A stretch of DNA of 55,676 nucleotides from Phoronis australis (lineage: Eukaryota; Phoronida; Phoronidae): NCBI GenBank assembly GCA_002633005.1, contig NMRA01000220.1, positions 390,592-446,267 of the forward strand. The letters are read 5' to 3'. Both the position numbers and the translations under genes were made by a program. Positions within the stretch are counted from its first letter, which is position 1; every line of letters starts with the position of its first letter. The notes beneath the pieces are model-generated. The model saw nothing but the letters and a program-made list of their open reading frames with translations, was not told the DNA's origin and did not search any database. Below are positions 48,401 through 55,676 of the stretch, one piece after another.

Positions 48401-50482
48401 GTATAACACAACGATTGTGTTAATACTTTGTTCCTGAAAAACACCTCAATGTTTTGAACTATGAAGAGTTATACAGAACCCTGCCCAAAGACCTTTGCTC
48501 CTCAATGTAAACAAGATTTGTAATCTATAGTTAGTATAACTTATCGACTCCCTCATCACTGAGAGCAGGAATAGACTGGCCTCTTTGACCCACCTGTAAG
48601 TATAGGGGCCTTTCTGTGTCACAGATGGCTTCTTTTTCCCAAGCTTCACTTCTTCTGGGTTGTTAACATGAAAGACGTAGTACTGCATGTAGATCTCAGG
48701 GCTTGGCTCTAGGAAGTTGGCATATGTCTGAGATCCCTCGACAAGAATGACATTCTGAAATTTAACGGGTATCGTATTTATATATTACAAAGCGACTATC
48801 AACGTCACATTCGTGAAAAGTCTAAGAAGATAAAATAATTACCGCCTGCAGCCACCTATGAAAAAACCATACCATCTTGAAACACAAACTCAAAATGATT
48901 TAAAAACACAAAATCACAAGTGTATGTGGGTACCATTTGTAAACCAATTTTTGATATGAATAAATATTTCACTACTTAGTTATAACATATACGGTAATTC
49001 TTTACTTATGTACAAAATATTTGCTAAAATTGTTATTTTTCTATTTTTCAAGGGCTGATTACTTTAATGTAAATAACATAAACTCAACTAAATGATGTGT
49101 TATGATACCTGCACACAAAAACTTAGCTAACAACAGACTAAAATTTTTCTAACATATCTGTTTTTGTTGAGAAATTTGACAAAATAAAGTTTCTCTAGAA
49201 CACCATATTTCATACTATATAGGTGACGAATCAGTTTTTACTATAAATAGCTTGCTATTTACATGTATAGGGATGCAATTTGCTAAACAGCAGTACTATT
49301 TAACTGACAAGAGTGTGATCAGCTCAGCCAATGAAAAGCCTCCGTAGCTAAACATTTTGCCCATTCACATTCACTGACACATGCCAAATGTTGGAAAAAG
49401 CAAGAGCAGTAATCTAGGGCCCTGTTGGATTATTATCAGTCAAGAGGAATTCTTACCAAATCAAAAAGATACGGTGGACAATGTGTATGCTTCTTCACAC
49501 TTTATACACGCATGCATGTCTCTGAGTTTCAAACAGCTTCATAAACAAGCTATTTAATTTTTAACTGTTAACTTCATCTTGAGAATAATACAAGAACTGA
49601 TACAATTGTCCCGCACATGGAAAACACAGATATTAACAAATATAATAACAATTAATGTAAAGAGGATCATTACTGACAGATATCAAAATTATGAAAATAC
49701 ACATCTAAGGTATATAAAAACATAACACATAACAAATGGGATATTGAACAATCTCATGACAAATAACCAGACGAACTAACACACATAACACACATAAACA
49801 CACAACACAGAGAATAGGCTACATTGATGAGACTGACAATCAAAATTCAAGTTTGCTATATTAATGAAAGTGAATAATATCTATTAGAAAAAATATTCAG
49901 ATTCAAAGTCAAGTTCTTGAGATCAATAAATAAAAAATTAAGTATGCTGAATAATGTAATGTGTGGTGAATGGAGGAATTCACTACTTGAATCAATATGG
50001 CCTAGAAGAGATGAACGCATCGGTTCAAAGGACACCTAAGAAAAAAGTTCACTACTCAACGAGCTATAATTTCATGGGTCAGCTATGTTGGTTTTAAGCT
50101 ATAACTATAGTATTTGGAGACGAAATTTTGCTATTTATAAATCTTGGGTTTTAGCTAACTAGTCACCATGGTATGTATATTTCAAGAATTTGTAATAAAG
50201 TAAACAACATTAGTGCTAAACACCAGCATGTTTATAATGCAAGTAACTTGCCATGAAAAGTGAACTTTCACATTAACCAAACAACTTGCAATAAAATGTT
50301 TTTTTCAAAGACAGCACCCTTTCAAATTCAAATAAACGAAATGGGTCATATATACTTACCTTTATAATCTGTTGTTTGATGATCCATTTAAAGAGTGGTA
50401 TACAGGCACAGCCAATAGCCAGTACCAGAAAGCCAACCACAACCAGTGAGATCACCCTCCGCTTTGGTGTACAGCAGGCCAT
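33317..50482 (-). CDS. SCARB2: LIMP-2/SCARB2-like lysosomal membrane receptor (CD36 family)
   Basis: Thirteen coding exons join in frame into 506 codons, a normal length for the CD36 family: 50360-50482, 48594-48754, 46435-46576, 45157-45351, 43757-43848, 42640-42689, 41235-41304, 39258-39439, 37363-37493, 36193-36266, 35408-35459, 34414-34569 and 33317-33409. Every junction has GT and AG and a matching phase. The protein has a short cytosolic N-terminus (MACCTPKRR), a membrane segment, a large lumenal domain with eight N-x-S/T sites, the family blocks KGPYTYR, WGYHDPLL and GFCVPKGHCIPSGLLDISVC, a second membrane segment in exon 12, and a cytosolic tail. The tail ends DEQTPLLRDAAEP, with an acidic dileucine signal of the [DE]xxxL[LI] type. 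In LIMP-2 this signal directs the protein to lysosomes, where it carries beta-glucocerebrosidase. CD36 and SR-BI lack it, so SCARB2 is the best name. Cargo is inferred from the family only. Confidence 0.93.
34414..34569 (-). CDS. SCARB2: SCARB2-like exon 12: C-terminal membrane segment
   Basis: 52 codons, phase 0 at both ends. IVPFVLIALAGVLLIIALGY is the second membrane span; NFVVDDKDANKFKSSV precedes it on the lumenal side. Confidence 0.92.
35408..35459 (-). CDS. SCARB2: SCARB2-like exon 11
   Basis: Codes NLENVKPVYFPILYADE, the conserved lumenal end of CD36 proteins. Acceptor CTTGTTTCAG, donor GAG|GTAAGT. Confidence 0.92.
36193..36266 (-). CDS. SCARB2: SCARB2-like exon 10
   Basis: Codes DTGLVMKAIKRLQINTFLEP and HEIF; the family has a G-x-x-x-x-A-x-K-R-x-Q-x-N motif here. 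Ends with a split codon (AG|T). Confidence 0.92.
37363..37493 (-). CDS. SCARB2: SCARB2-like exon 9
   Basis: Codes GFPLPVYISQPHFYQG and HPNATEHRTEIDIQP, the SxPHFxxxD/N block and the xEHxTxxDIxP block of CD36 proteins. Confidence 0.93.
38002..38021. repeat. Perfect 20-bp palindrome in an intron
   Basis: TGGTGACCTGCAGGTCACCA equals its own reverse complement. It sits in a stretch with AGGTCGC words like those at 300-410 and 1075-1140, so it belongs to the same dispersed repeat. Confidence 0.8.
39258..39439 (-). CDS. SCARB2: SCARB2-like exon 8, cysteine-rich
   Basis: Codes the disulfide region GFCVPKGHCIPSGLLDISVC; the three Cys spacing is the family pattern and the NxGFC form is closer to LIMP-2 than to CD36. 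Confidence 0.93.
40733..40901 (+). repeat. 30-bp minisatellite in a SCARB2-like intron
   Basis: Five exact units and part of a sixth (CTATCAGTGTGTATCAGTGG and ten more bases) end at the N at 40902. The units are identical, and the N suggests an incompletely assembled array. The 30-base period keeps frames open, which explains spurious repeated frames here. Confidence 0.95.
41235..41304 (-). CDS. SCARB2: SCARB2-like exon 7
   Basis: Codes DGTLCHPFVTTDDVLYSFST followed by EICR, the conserved block ending in the E/D-I/L-C-R motif. Confidence 0.92.
42640..42689 (-). CDS. SCARB2: SCARB2-like exon 6
   Basis: A 50-base exon coding ELPYWFSKEANAIVGT. The W and N-A/I-I/V-x-G-T pattern fits the family. 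Acceptor CTTTGCAG, donor CACAG|GTAAAT. Confidence 0.9.
42900..43250. repeat. Interspersed repeat in a SCARB2-like intron
   Basis: AAATTTCATGAAAATCCAT, GCCACTAGGAGGC and GGGTTTAGGAGAT recur, in the same order, around 46970-47050 and 47350-47560. These are divergent copies of one repeat family of unknown class. Confidence 0.55.
43702..43756 (-). repeat. Duplicated end of exon 5 with a second donor
   Basis: About 46 of 55 bases match the last part of exon 5, with few substitutions, and it ends at a donor-like CCAG|GTAACG. Use of this second donor would add 55 bases and change the frame. Confidence 0.85.
43757..43848 (-). CDS. SCARB2: SCARB2-like exon 5
   Basis: Codes KNDTTDGIYTVFTGETNTTL with three sequons in this short exon. 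Its last 55 bases before the donor recur directly downstream at 43702-43756 with a second donor-like site. Confidence 0.9.
44498..44620 (+). repeat. Possible tRNA-derived SINE
   Basis: TTGGTCAGCTGAGTG resembles an A box and GGTTCAAGCCCTGG a B box, 38 bases apart, as in tRNA-derived SINEs. It could be chance, because I see no 3' tail of simple sequence. Confidence 0.35.
44774..44883. repeat. Long hairpin (fold-back element) in an intron
   Basis: The left arm contains ATAACGTGCC and TTTTGAGAACCAGTTT, and the right arm contains AACTGGTTCTCAAAA and GGCACGTTGTAT. Together they form a stem of about 40 bases with a loop of about 22. It could be a MITE, or a hairpin transcript. Confidence 0.75.
45157..45351 (-). 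CDS. SCARB2: SCARB2-like exon 4
   Basis: 65 codons, phase 0. It carries the helical apex segment (MRNEPNLVKIATQMLMQKED), which in LIMP-2 forms the cargo-binding helices, and the WGYHDPLL motif. Confidence 0.93.
46435..46576 (-). CDS. SCARB2: SCARB2-like exon 3
   Basis: Codes REYRKKINVVHNQNGTVTYE and a following E-x-x-F-x-F segment. Acceptor CCGTTGCAG, donor CTG|GTGAGA. Confidence 0.93.
46970..47600. repeat. Interspersed repeat copies in a SCARB2-like intron
   Basis: ACCAAATTTCATGAAAATC, GCCACTAGGAGCC and GGGGTTTAGGAGATA match the family seen at 42900-43250. At least two partial copies lie here. Confidence 0.5.
47870..47960 (-). repeat. Possible SINE B-box fragment
   Basis: GATTCGAATCCCAGCAAG on the minus strand matches a tRNA T-arm/B-box consensus. 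No A box is clear, so this is a weak call. Confidence 0.3.
48594..48754 (-). CDS. SCARB2: SCARB2-like exon 2
   Basis: Codes the lumenal start with YYVFHVNNPEEV and QKGPYTYR, both family signatures. Acceptor TTAAATTTCAG, donor TACAG|GTGGGT. Confidence 0.93.
50360..50482 (-). CDS. SCARB2: SCARB2-like exon 1 (coding): N-terminal tail and membrane segment
   Basis: 41 codons from ATG at 50482. MACCTPKRR is the cytosolic tail and VISLVVVGFLVLAIGCACIP the uncleaved signal anchor. The exon continues upstream as 5' UTR to 50543. An alternative GTG nine bases upstream is not needed. Confidence 0.92.
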
Positions 50483-50484
50483 GC

Positions 50485-50496
50485 TTAACACAGCAT
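50485..50496 (-). promoter_or_regulatory. Upstream mini-ORF 2 of the SCARB2-like gene
   Basis: ATG CTG TGT TAA ends two bases before the main ATG. In the 5' UTR it may limit or modulate initiation at the main start. Confidence 0.6.
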
Positions 50497-50504
50497 AAGT
50501 CAGA

Positions 50505-50516
50505 CTATTTCCTCAT
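50505..50516 (-). promoter_or_regulatory. Upstream mini-ORF 1 of the SCARB2-like gene
   Basis: ATG AGG AAA TAG, a three-codon frame in the same 5' UTR exon. Two tiny frames in a row would favour reinitiation, a common translational control. Confidence 0.6.
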
Positions 50517-50543
50517 CTCAGGTCAGCTGACACAAGAGCAAAA

Positions 50544-52956
50544 CTGAAAATAAAACCAACCTGGTCTTTCAATGAATCTCAGAATGCAACTGGAAGTCAA
50601 CAAAGTTTGTCCCAGTGTACAACGTAAAACCACGTCATGCAGCTTGCTGAGTTCCATTACCAAAACCAGTAAAAAATATCACACGATGGTAATCATAATG
50701 TCACATAGTCTCGAAACCAGCCTTTTTTGCATTAGAGTCTGCATGGTTAACAACTTTGACTCCAGCCAATGTTCTTTATCATTCAAGCAAGGCAGTGCAT
50801 CTGAATAAGCTGCATACAAAACTTTTACGACATTAGCAAGAAAAAGTTGAGTCACAATAAGATGATGAACAGCGGGTTTATTGTAACCTATTGCATATGT
50901 TATTTGCTCACAATTTGTCACAAGAGCAGAACACACAATTCTTTTGGTTTACAATATCTTTGCATTTTCATCTCTTATAAATTTAAATTTATCTGTCCAA
51001 AAAGGAACATTGTGCATTCGAAATTATTAAGCAAACTGAAGCGAAAAATTTGTCTTGGAAAATCGTACAGAAATAAAAGGAAATAAAGGAAAATTTGAAA
51101 TGAAGTATATTACATTCATACAAACAAATCAGATCGTATCAATACGGTAAAAAAAAATCTTGACTAAATGGCACCATTTTCGAAATGTTCATGACTCTTA
51201 GTACTGGCTGGGTGTGAGACTTTGATACTTTAGTAAAATTCCAGTAAACAACTGTCACATGATATCCAGGTCACCTTAATTGTGGTTAACTGGAGTCACA
51301 TTGTGGAAAATGAGTTGATGTTGAACAAGGTCACAAGGCAGTGACTCAGCCTGAAAGCAGTTTAGCTTTCATGATGAGCAGCCCCATTCAAATTTCTGAC
51401 TGCATTCTTTGAGGGAACAGTCTGTCTGATAAGTGATGGTGTATTATCAGTCTGTCCTGTAACTGTGTTGCTCATTAACCAAGAATACACAACAGAGGTT
51501 GGGACAATTAACAATATTGCGGAAAAGAATGAAAAAGTTTGAAACACTTACGGTGTATACTCCAACAATGGGTAAATGTAGGCGAGACTCAAACACTTAC
51601 AACTTATTAAGGGTTGCATTTTTTAAGCAGATTCTTACTGTAGATGACCCATAAATTATCAGTATCCCAAAGGGAATTGAACAGCTGGAGTATTCAGTGA
51701 GAAAATGTTTCGTAACAGTGAGAATTCAGTGCGAATTTTGGTCTCAGGGAATATTCTGAGCATGCCAATGAATACAACTGTTTTTGAGCAATTTATTTAA
51801 AGCGTAGATTGCTCAAATGGTTGCTTGTCGTTTAGTTCCAGCTATATACAATAGCATAGTTATAGCACAGCCGTCCTCAGCTTAATCGTCCCCAATACAC
51901 TACAGGACATCATAAATGGTATTTGCACTGTCTAGTTTATTAATTAATACCTTGGGTGCTCACATATCATGCAGTGTATTCCACACCACGCCATTATACT
52001 TACTGGATCGTGTGGTTGAATGATTTATGGTGGATCATTTTTGACACGCGACAAAACATATTCTTAAAAACAAAAGCAATTTTCAACTAGCTACTTCATA
52101 TTCACACTTTGTGTAGCTTGAAATTTGCTGGCAACATGCTGTTATAAACTCGAATCAGGCTGCAGACGTTTCTTCTTTAGATAATCATAAACACACAGGG
52201 GTGAAAATATTATTTTTAAATTTTAGTAGTTTGACAGAATAATATGGTAAATCTAGGAAGCACACAAGGTTTTGTAATTTTGAAAATAGGACAGTGACGG
52301 ATTGAGACTTTTACAACCTAAAATGTTTGTGTAATGTAAAAATATTATGCTACTCTTTTAATATTGCGGGTGTGCAACATAATTGAGCCAATTCAACAAA
52401 CCACCACGAGGCAGAGTTGGAGTTTGAGCCGAAGTCCCTATAGTAATCGTATCATAGCCATAGGCATAGCTAAGTTCTTGGCACGAAGTAGGCAATGGCC
52501 ATCGCCTCTGTTGGCCCTGCCGGTCCGAATCTCACCTGAGGAAATCACACGGGGCGGTATTTCGGTGACTCATTGTGGACGACGGGGGAGAGATTACATC
52601 GGGAATATCTTCCTGACGAGAATAAGTGGCAATGCTACCTCTCTTCAAGTCACAGTGACTGAGTGAGTGAGCTGGCTGAGCTTCTCTGGCTCACGTACTG
52701 AGTGAGAAGATAAGAAATTAGATAGCGAGCCGACTAGAAATCATCCTAGACCTAGGTAGTCATCAAGACCGGTCAACTCCATTACAAGAGCACTAAAAAT
52801 TTAAGCATCGAGTTTCCCGGTTCCTTCCATTTCTAGAAAACAAAGCGCACATAATAGCAAGTATCAGCTTACCACTGAACCTGGTTCCTAGCACTGAATT
52901 AGCCACTAGCTAGTCAAAATGGTCGTTTCTTGGAAATCCTAGCGATCCCGACTCAC
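50544..52956 (-). other. Probable 5' UTR intron of the SCARB2-like gene
   Basis: Bounded by the donor-like CAGCAG|GTGAGT at 52956 and the acceptor at 50544. No gene is visible inside. 52360-52530 carries interspersed-repeat words shared with 4500-4560 and 30750-30830. Confidence 0.45.
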
Positions 52957-53050
52957 CTGCTGTTCAATGCATCGTTATTATACTGCGCCACTTTTGCCGG
53001 AATACAGTGACCCCTTGTGGATAAAAGCGGAACACTATTGGGAGTGCACT
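52957..53050 (-). promoter_or_regulatory. Probable noncoding first exon and promoter of the SCARB2-like gene
   Basis: The minus strand has AACAGCAG|GTGAGT, the best donor in the region upstream of the start codon. The left limit (transcription start) cannot be set. Confidence 0.4.
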
Positions 53051-53100
53051 AAGAACCTGGCTCGTGTGGAATCACTGTGGGTATGAACGACTTAGAATAC

Positions 53101-53394
53101 AGGGGCGGATCCAGGATTTTGAGTTAGGGAGGCCAGGGCACAGGAATAACCAGCATTCCGGCAGATGCGCGCGCCCAGGCTAAATTGTGGGGACGCAGAG
53201 GCCTCAAATGCGGACTCCTGGACTAAAAAAAACGTGCCACTAAACCGGGGTTTGTCCAGGGCCTATGCGTTGTTTATTCACCCCCGGCGACGGAGCCACT
53301 GCTTGCGCGCATCCGCACTCCCAAATGGTGTCTGGTAGAATTTTAGGGGGCGGGCATGGCCCACGCCCCTTGGCCCCCCGGCCTATAAATCCGC
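53101..53394 (+). mobile_element. hAT-like MITE, long copy with target duplication
   Basis: It starts AGGGGCGGATCCAGGATTTT and ends AAATCCGC. Flanking 8-base repeats TAGAATAC and TGGAATAC match at 7 of 8 positions, the size expected for hAT insertions. The interior matches 14345-14611. Confidence 0.75.
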
Positions 53395-54304
53395 TGGAAT
53401 ACATGAGTGAAACTTGACAATTCCGAAATAATCACATTCACATTGATGATTTGCACTGCACTAAAAAAAATTAGATGTTTATGAATATAATGTGAATAAA
53501 TTACCAACCTTTTTTCAATTATTGGTGAGATCTTGTTTTAAACATGCATGCGCGGGGCTAGCCTTGGTACAAAGCTGTATATAAATATACGCAGCTAGCT
53601 GTATTTTGACGACAGTCTTCATCATACTGCTAGCTCAGTGGCTGGCTGGCTAGCGCGGGGCCCACTCTATAGGCCAATATCCACACTTGGACATTGTTGT
53701 CCTCGATCCGATCGAGGTTGTTACAGGCCTAGGCGCCGGGTAAAGGAGCCATTACAAAAAGGCTTTACTGAATTAATTAAAGCATTTCCTTCATAAGTTA
53801 TGCCCAGTAAGTTACAGTTTACTGACTGACATCACGCGCGGCCGCATCCTAGGCTCCGGCACTGGGATGAGTGGCCGGCCGACGCCACGGTGCCGACTCG
53901 GACGGATGCCACGCACGCAGCTGAAGAGAAATTTACGCAAAAGTGGCAGTCCACTATTGAAATCCAAATGGGCCTATCTGCTGCATGCATGTGAGCTGCT
54001 ATTCGGTTGCGAAAGGCTTTTACCAAAGATTCGTGTCATGGCACGTCCACTGATCGAGTTCCATCAGTTCGCGAATCGTCAGTCGGCGCCACTCCGATGG
54101 CCATCGCACTCATTGCCACTCCTTCTTAGTAGATATCGATCATATATAAATCTAGGAAGTCCCAGGACATGTCACAAAATTTAAGAGATTTGAATAAATT
54201 TCCAAAATATTACACAGCATGATTGCTAACTGAGTCACCAAATCGACCTCACTATTCATGACCATTTTATTTCCACTGAGGTGACACACAGCACTGAAAG
54301 AAGT
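53395..54304. other. Stretch without a convincing gene
   Basis: A 105-codon plus-strand frame at 53867-54184 is basic and lacks any recognised motif or splice context, so I do not call it a gene. Confidence 0.4.
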
Positions 54305-54346
54305 GGGTGCGTGGGGGGCTACAGCCCCCATGGTGCGCCGCCCCGG
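54305..54346 (-). repeat. Fourth copy of the GC-rich palindromic repeat
   Basis: Read on the minus strand, GGCGCACCATGGGGGCTGTA continues into GCCCCCCAC, which matches the triple repeat at 6868-7080. Confidence 0.75.
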
Positions 54347-55256
54347 CTGCATAATTTTAGAAATTTTAAATGGAACGAAAATTTTGCATTAATCTCTCAC
54401 ATGTTCAGAGATTAGGGTGTATGGCTAGTTATACCAACAGCGGGCAAAGGTGGGCATTTTAGTTAGCCGCAGGCCTGCATGACTCAACCACCCAATAGAA
54501 CAGTCTTGGCATCAAAATGGCCATTGTGTTTGCTGCAGGAAACTTCAGCATTTTAAACGTGACTTACGACATTTGACGAGGTTAATCTGTTCCGTGGTCA
54601 GTTAATGACGCCCACATTAGCGGTTACATGAAGGACTTCCAAGATGATTCGCCTGCGGTTCCCTCCGGGCAAGCTGAGTATTTTTTCATTGGGCAAGTAA
54701 AATTCTAGGTTTACTTGCTCGACAGTAATCTTTTAAATTTTCCATACATTCATACATTTGGGAATTCAGTCGAGAAGATTTCAATGCACAGCTTTTGCAT
54801 AGCATTGGTCACTGGAGACTACATGTATTAATAAAATAAAATAAAACCATATATATTTTTCCAGCCGGGAGGGCTGTTAGCTCCTTTTTCGTTATTTTTT
54901 TAAATCGTACATCACGTACTCGGTCAATACAATTAGGTAACAACGTGACAGAGCACGTCAACCATGGCTGTTCAGTTTCCGTTTTTTTTTTGAAATCATA
55001 AAGTGGGGACCAGCCGTCGTTAAATTGATCGCGTCCATGCGACCACAATGTTCGGGCAAACTTGGACTGCGTAAAACACTCCATACCTGTACTTCATTGC
55101 CTTATCAAATGTTGTCCGTGCACCGATGGAACAGACCACAGTAATGGATTAAAACTTTCCTAATCTTTCTTTTGAGAAGAATGAATTTTCATGACAAAAT
55201 CGAATTTCGCTTGAAGCCATATCATGTACTAAATATACTAGTGAAAAGGGAGGTAT
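54347..55256. other. Stretch without a convincing gene
   Basis: AT-rich with no conserved frame. Nothing beyond simple sequence is visible. Confidence 0.4.
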
Positions 55257-55676
55257 ATTACCCTACGCCCAACTCTTATCCCAGTGAGTTACGGCCTGTC
55301 GAATAGCCAATACAATTTACATTACCCTACGCCCAACTCTTATCCCAGTGAGTTACTGCCTGTCGAATAGCCAATACAATTTACATTACCCTACGCCCAA
55401 CTCTTATCCCAGTGAGTTACGGCCTGTCGAATAGCCAATACAATTTACATTACCCTACGCCCAACTCTTATCCCAGTGAGTTACTGCCTGTCGAATAGCC
55501 AATACAATTTACATTACCCTACGCCCAACTCTTATCCCAGTGAGTTACGGCCTGTCGAATAGCCAATACAATTTACATTACCCTACGCCCAACTCTTATC
55601 CCAGTGAGTTACTGCCTGTCGAATAGCCAATACAATTTACATTACCCTACGCCCAACTCTTATCCCAGTGAGTTAC
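55257..55676 (+). repeat. 64-bp tandem array with alternating variants
   Basis: About 6.5 units start ATTACCCTACGCCCAACTCT and run to the window end. Units alternate GTTACGGCCTG and GTTACTGCCTG without exception, so the real repeating unit is a 128-base dimer. The copies are otherwise nearly identical, as in a young satellite. Confidence 0.95.

Larger units (their letters stand above)
50483..50543 (-). promoter_or_regulatory. 5' UTR part of the first coding exon
   Basis: It follows the strong acceptor GGTTGGTTTTATTTTCAG, which implies an upstream noncoding exon. Confidence 0.6.

Noticed and set aside
53867-54184. A 105-codon plus-strand frame
   Set aside because: Basic composition, no motif, no splice context and no conservation that I can see.

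Overview
This is animal genomic DNA. Genes are split by GT-AG introns with good donor and acceptor sequences, intergenic DNA is AT-rich, and short DNA transposons, tandem repeats and decayed gene copies are frequent. The 13-coding-exon LIMP-2/SCARB2-like gene, a PACRGL-like sequence, Kolobok-type TTAA elements, hAT-like MITEs and Tc1 debris together suggest a marine invertebrate deuterostome, amphioxus being my best guess. The species is inferred, not proven. Single N bases at 4904, 32244 and 40902 mark small assembly uncertainties.

Layout. 1-11.7 kb is repeat-rich: a direct repeat of about 400 bp, a first Kolobok-like element (2265-3956), palindromic GC-rich repeats, and hAT-like and other MITEs; I see no convincing gene. 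11.77-12.56 kb holds an intact gene for a single-pass membrane protein with a long charged coiled coil. 15.9-16.8 kb holds a small two-exon gene of unknown function. 20.6-27.9 kb is a nested mobile region: a PACRGL-like intronless copy enclosed by 55-bp inverted repeats, a second Kolobok-like element inserted into that copy exactly at a TTAA, and then a broken minus-strand retroelement-like unit that joins Gag to a TatD-type nuclease. 28.54-29.37 kb holds a second intact membrane/coiled-coil gene, a paralogue of the first. Its probable 5' UTR exon is homologous to the 5' end of the PACRGL copy. 29.8-30.4 kb is a Tc1-like transposase relic. 33.3-53 kb is one gene on the minus strand, a CD36-family receptor most like LIMP-2/SCARB2, with all coding exons recovered (506 codons), an acidic dileucine tail and two tiny upstream ORFs. 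The window ends in a 64-bp tandem array with alternating variants (128-bp higher-order period).

How the parts relate. The SCARB2-like gene is an ordinary host gene. The two coiled-coil genes share architecture, a conserved C-terminal module and an intron just before the start codon, so they look like members of an uncharacterised family. The 20.6-27.9 kb region records ordered events: a spliced PACRGL-like transcript was copied into DNA and acquired inverted ends, a Kolobok element then split it, and a Gag-TatD unit lies beside it. The Gag-TatD unit and the TIR-flanked PACRGL copy are the most novel items; both are broken here.
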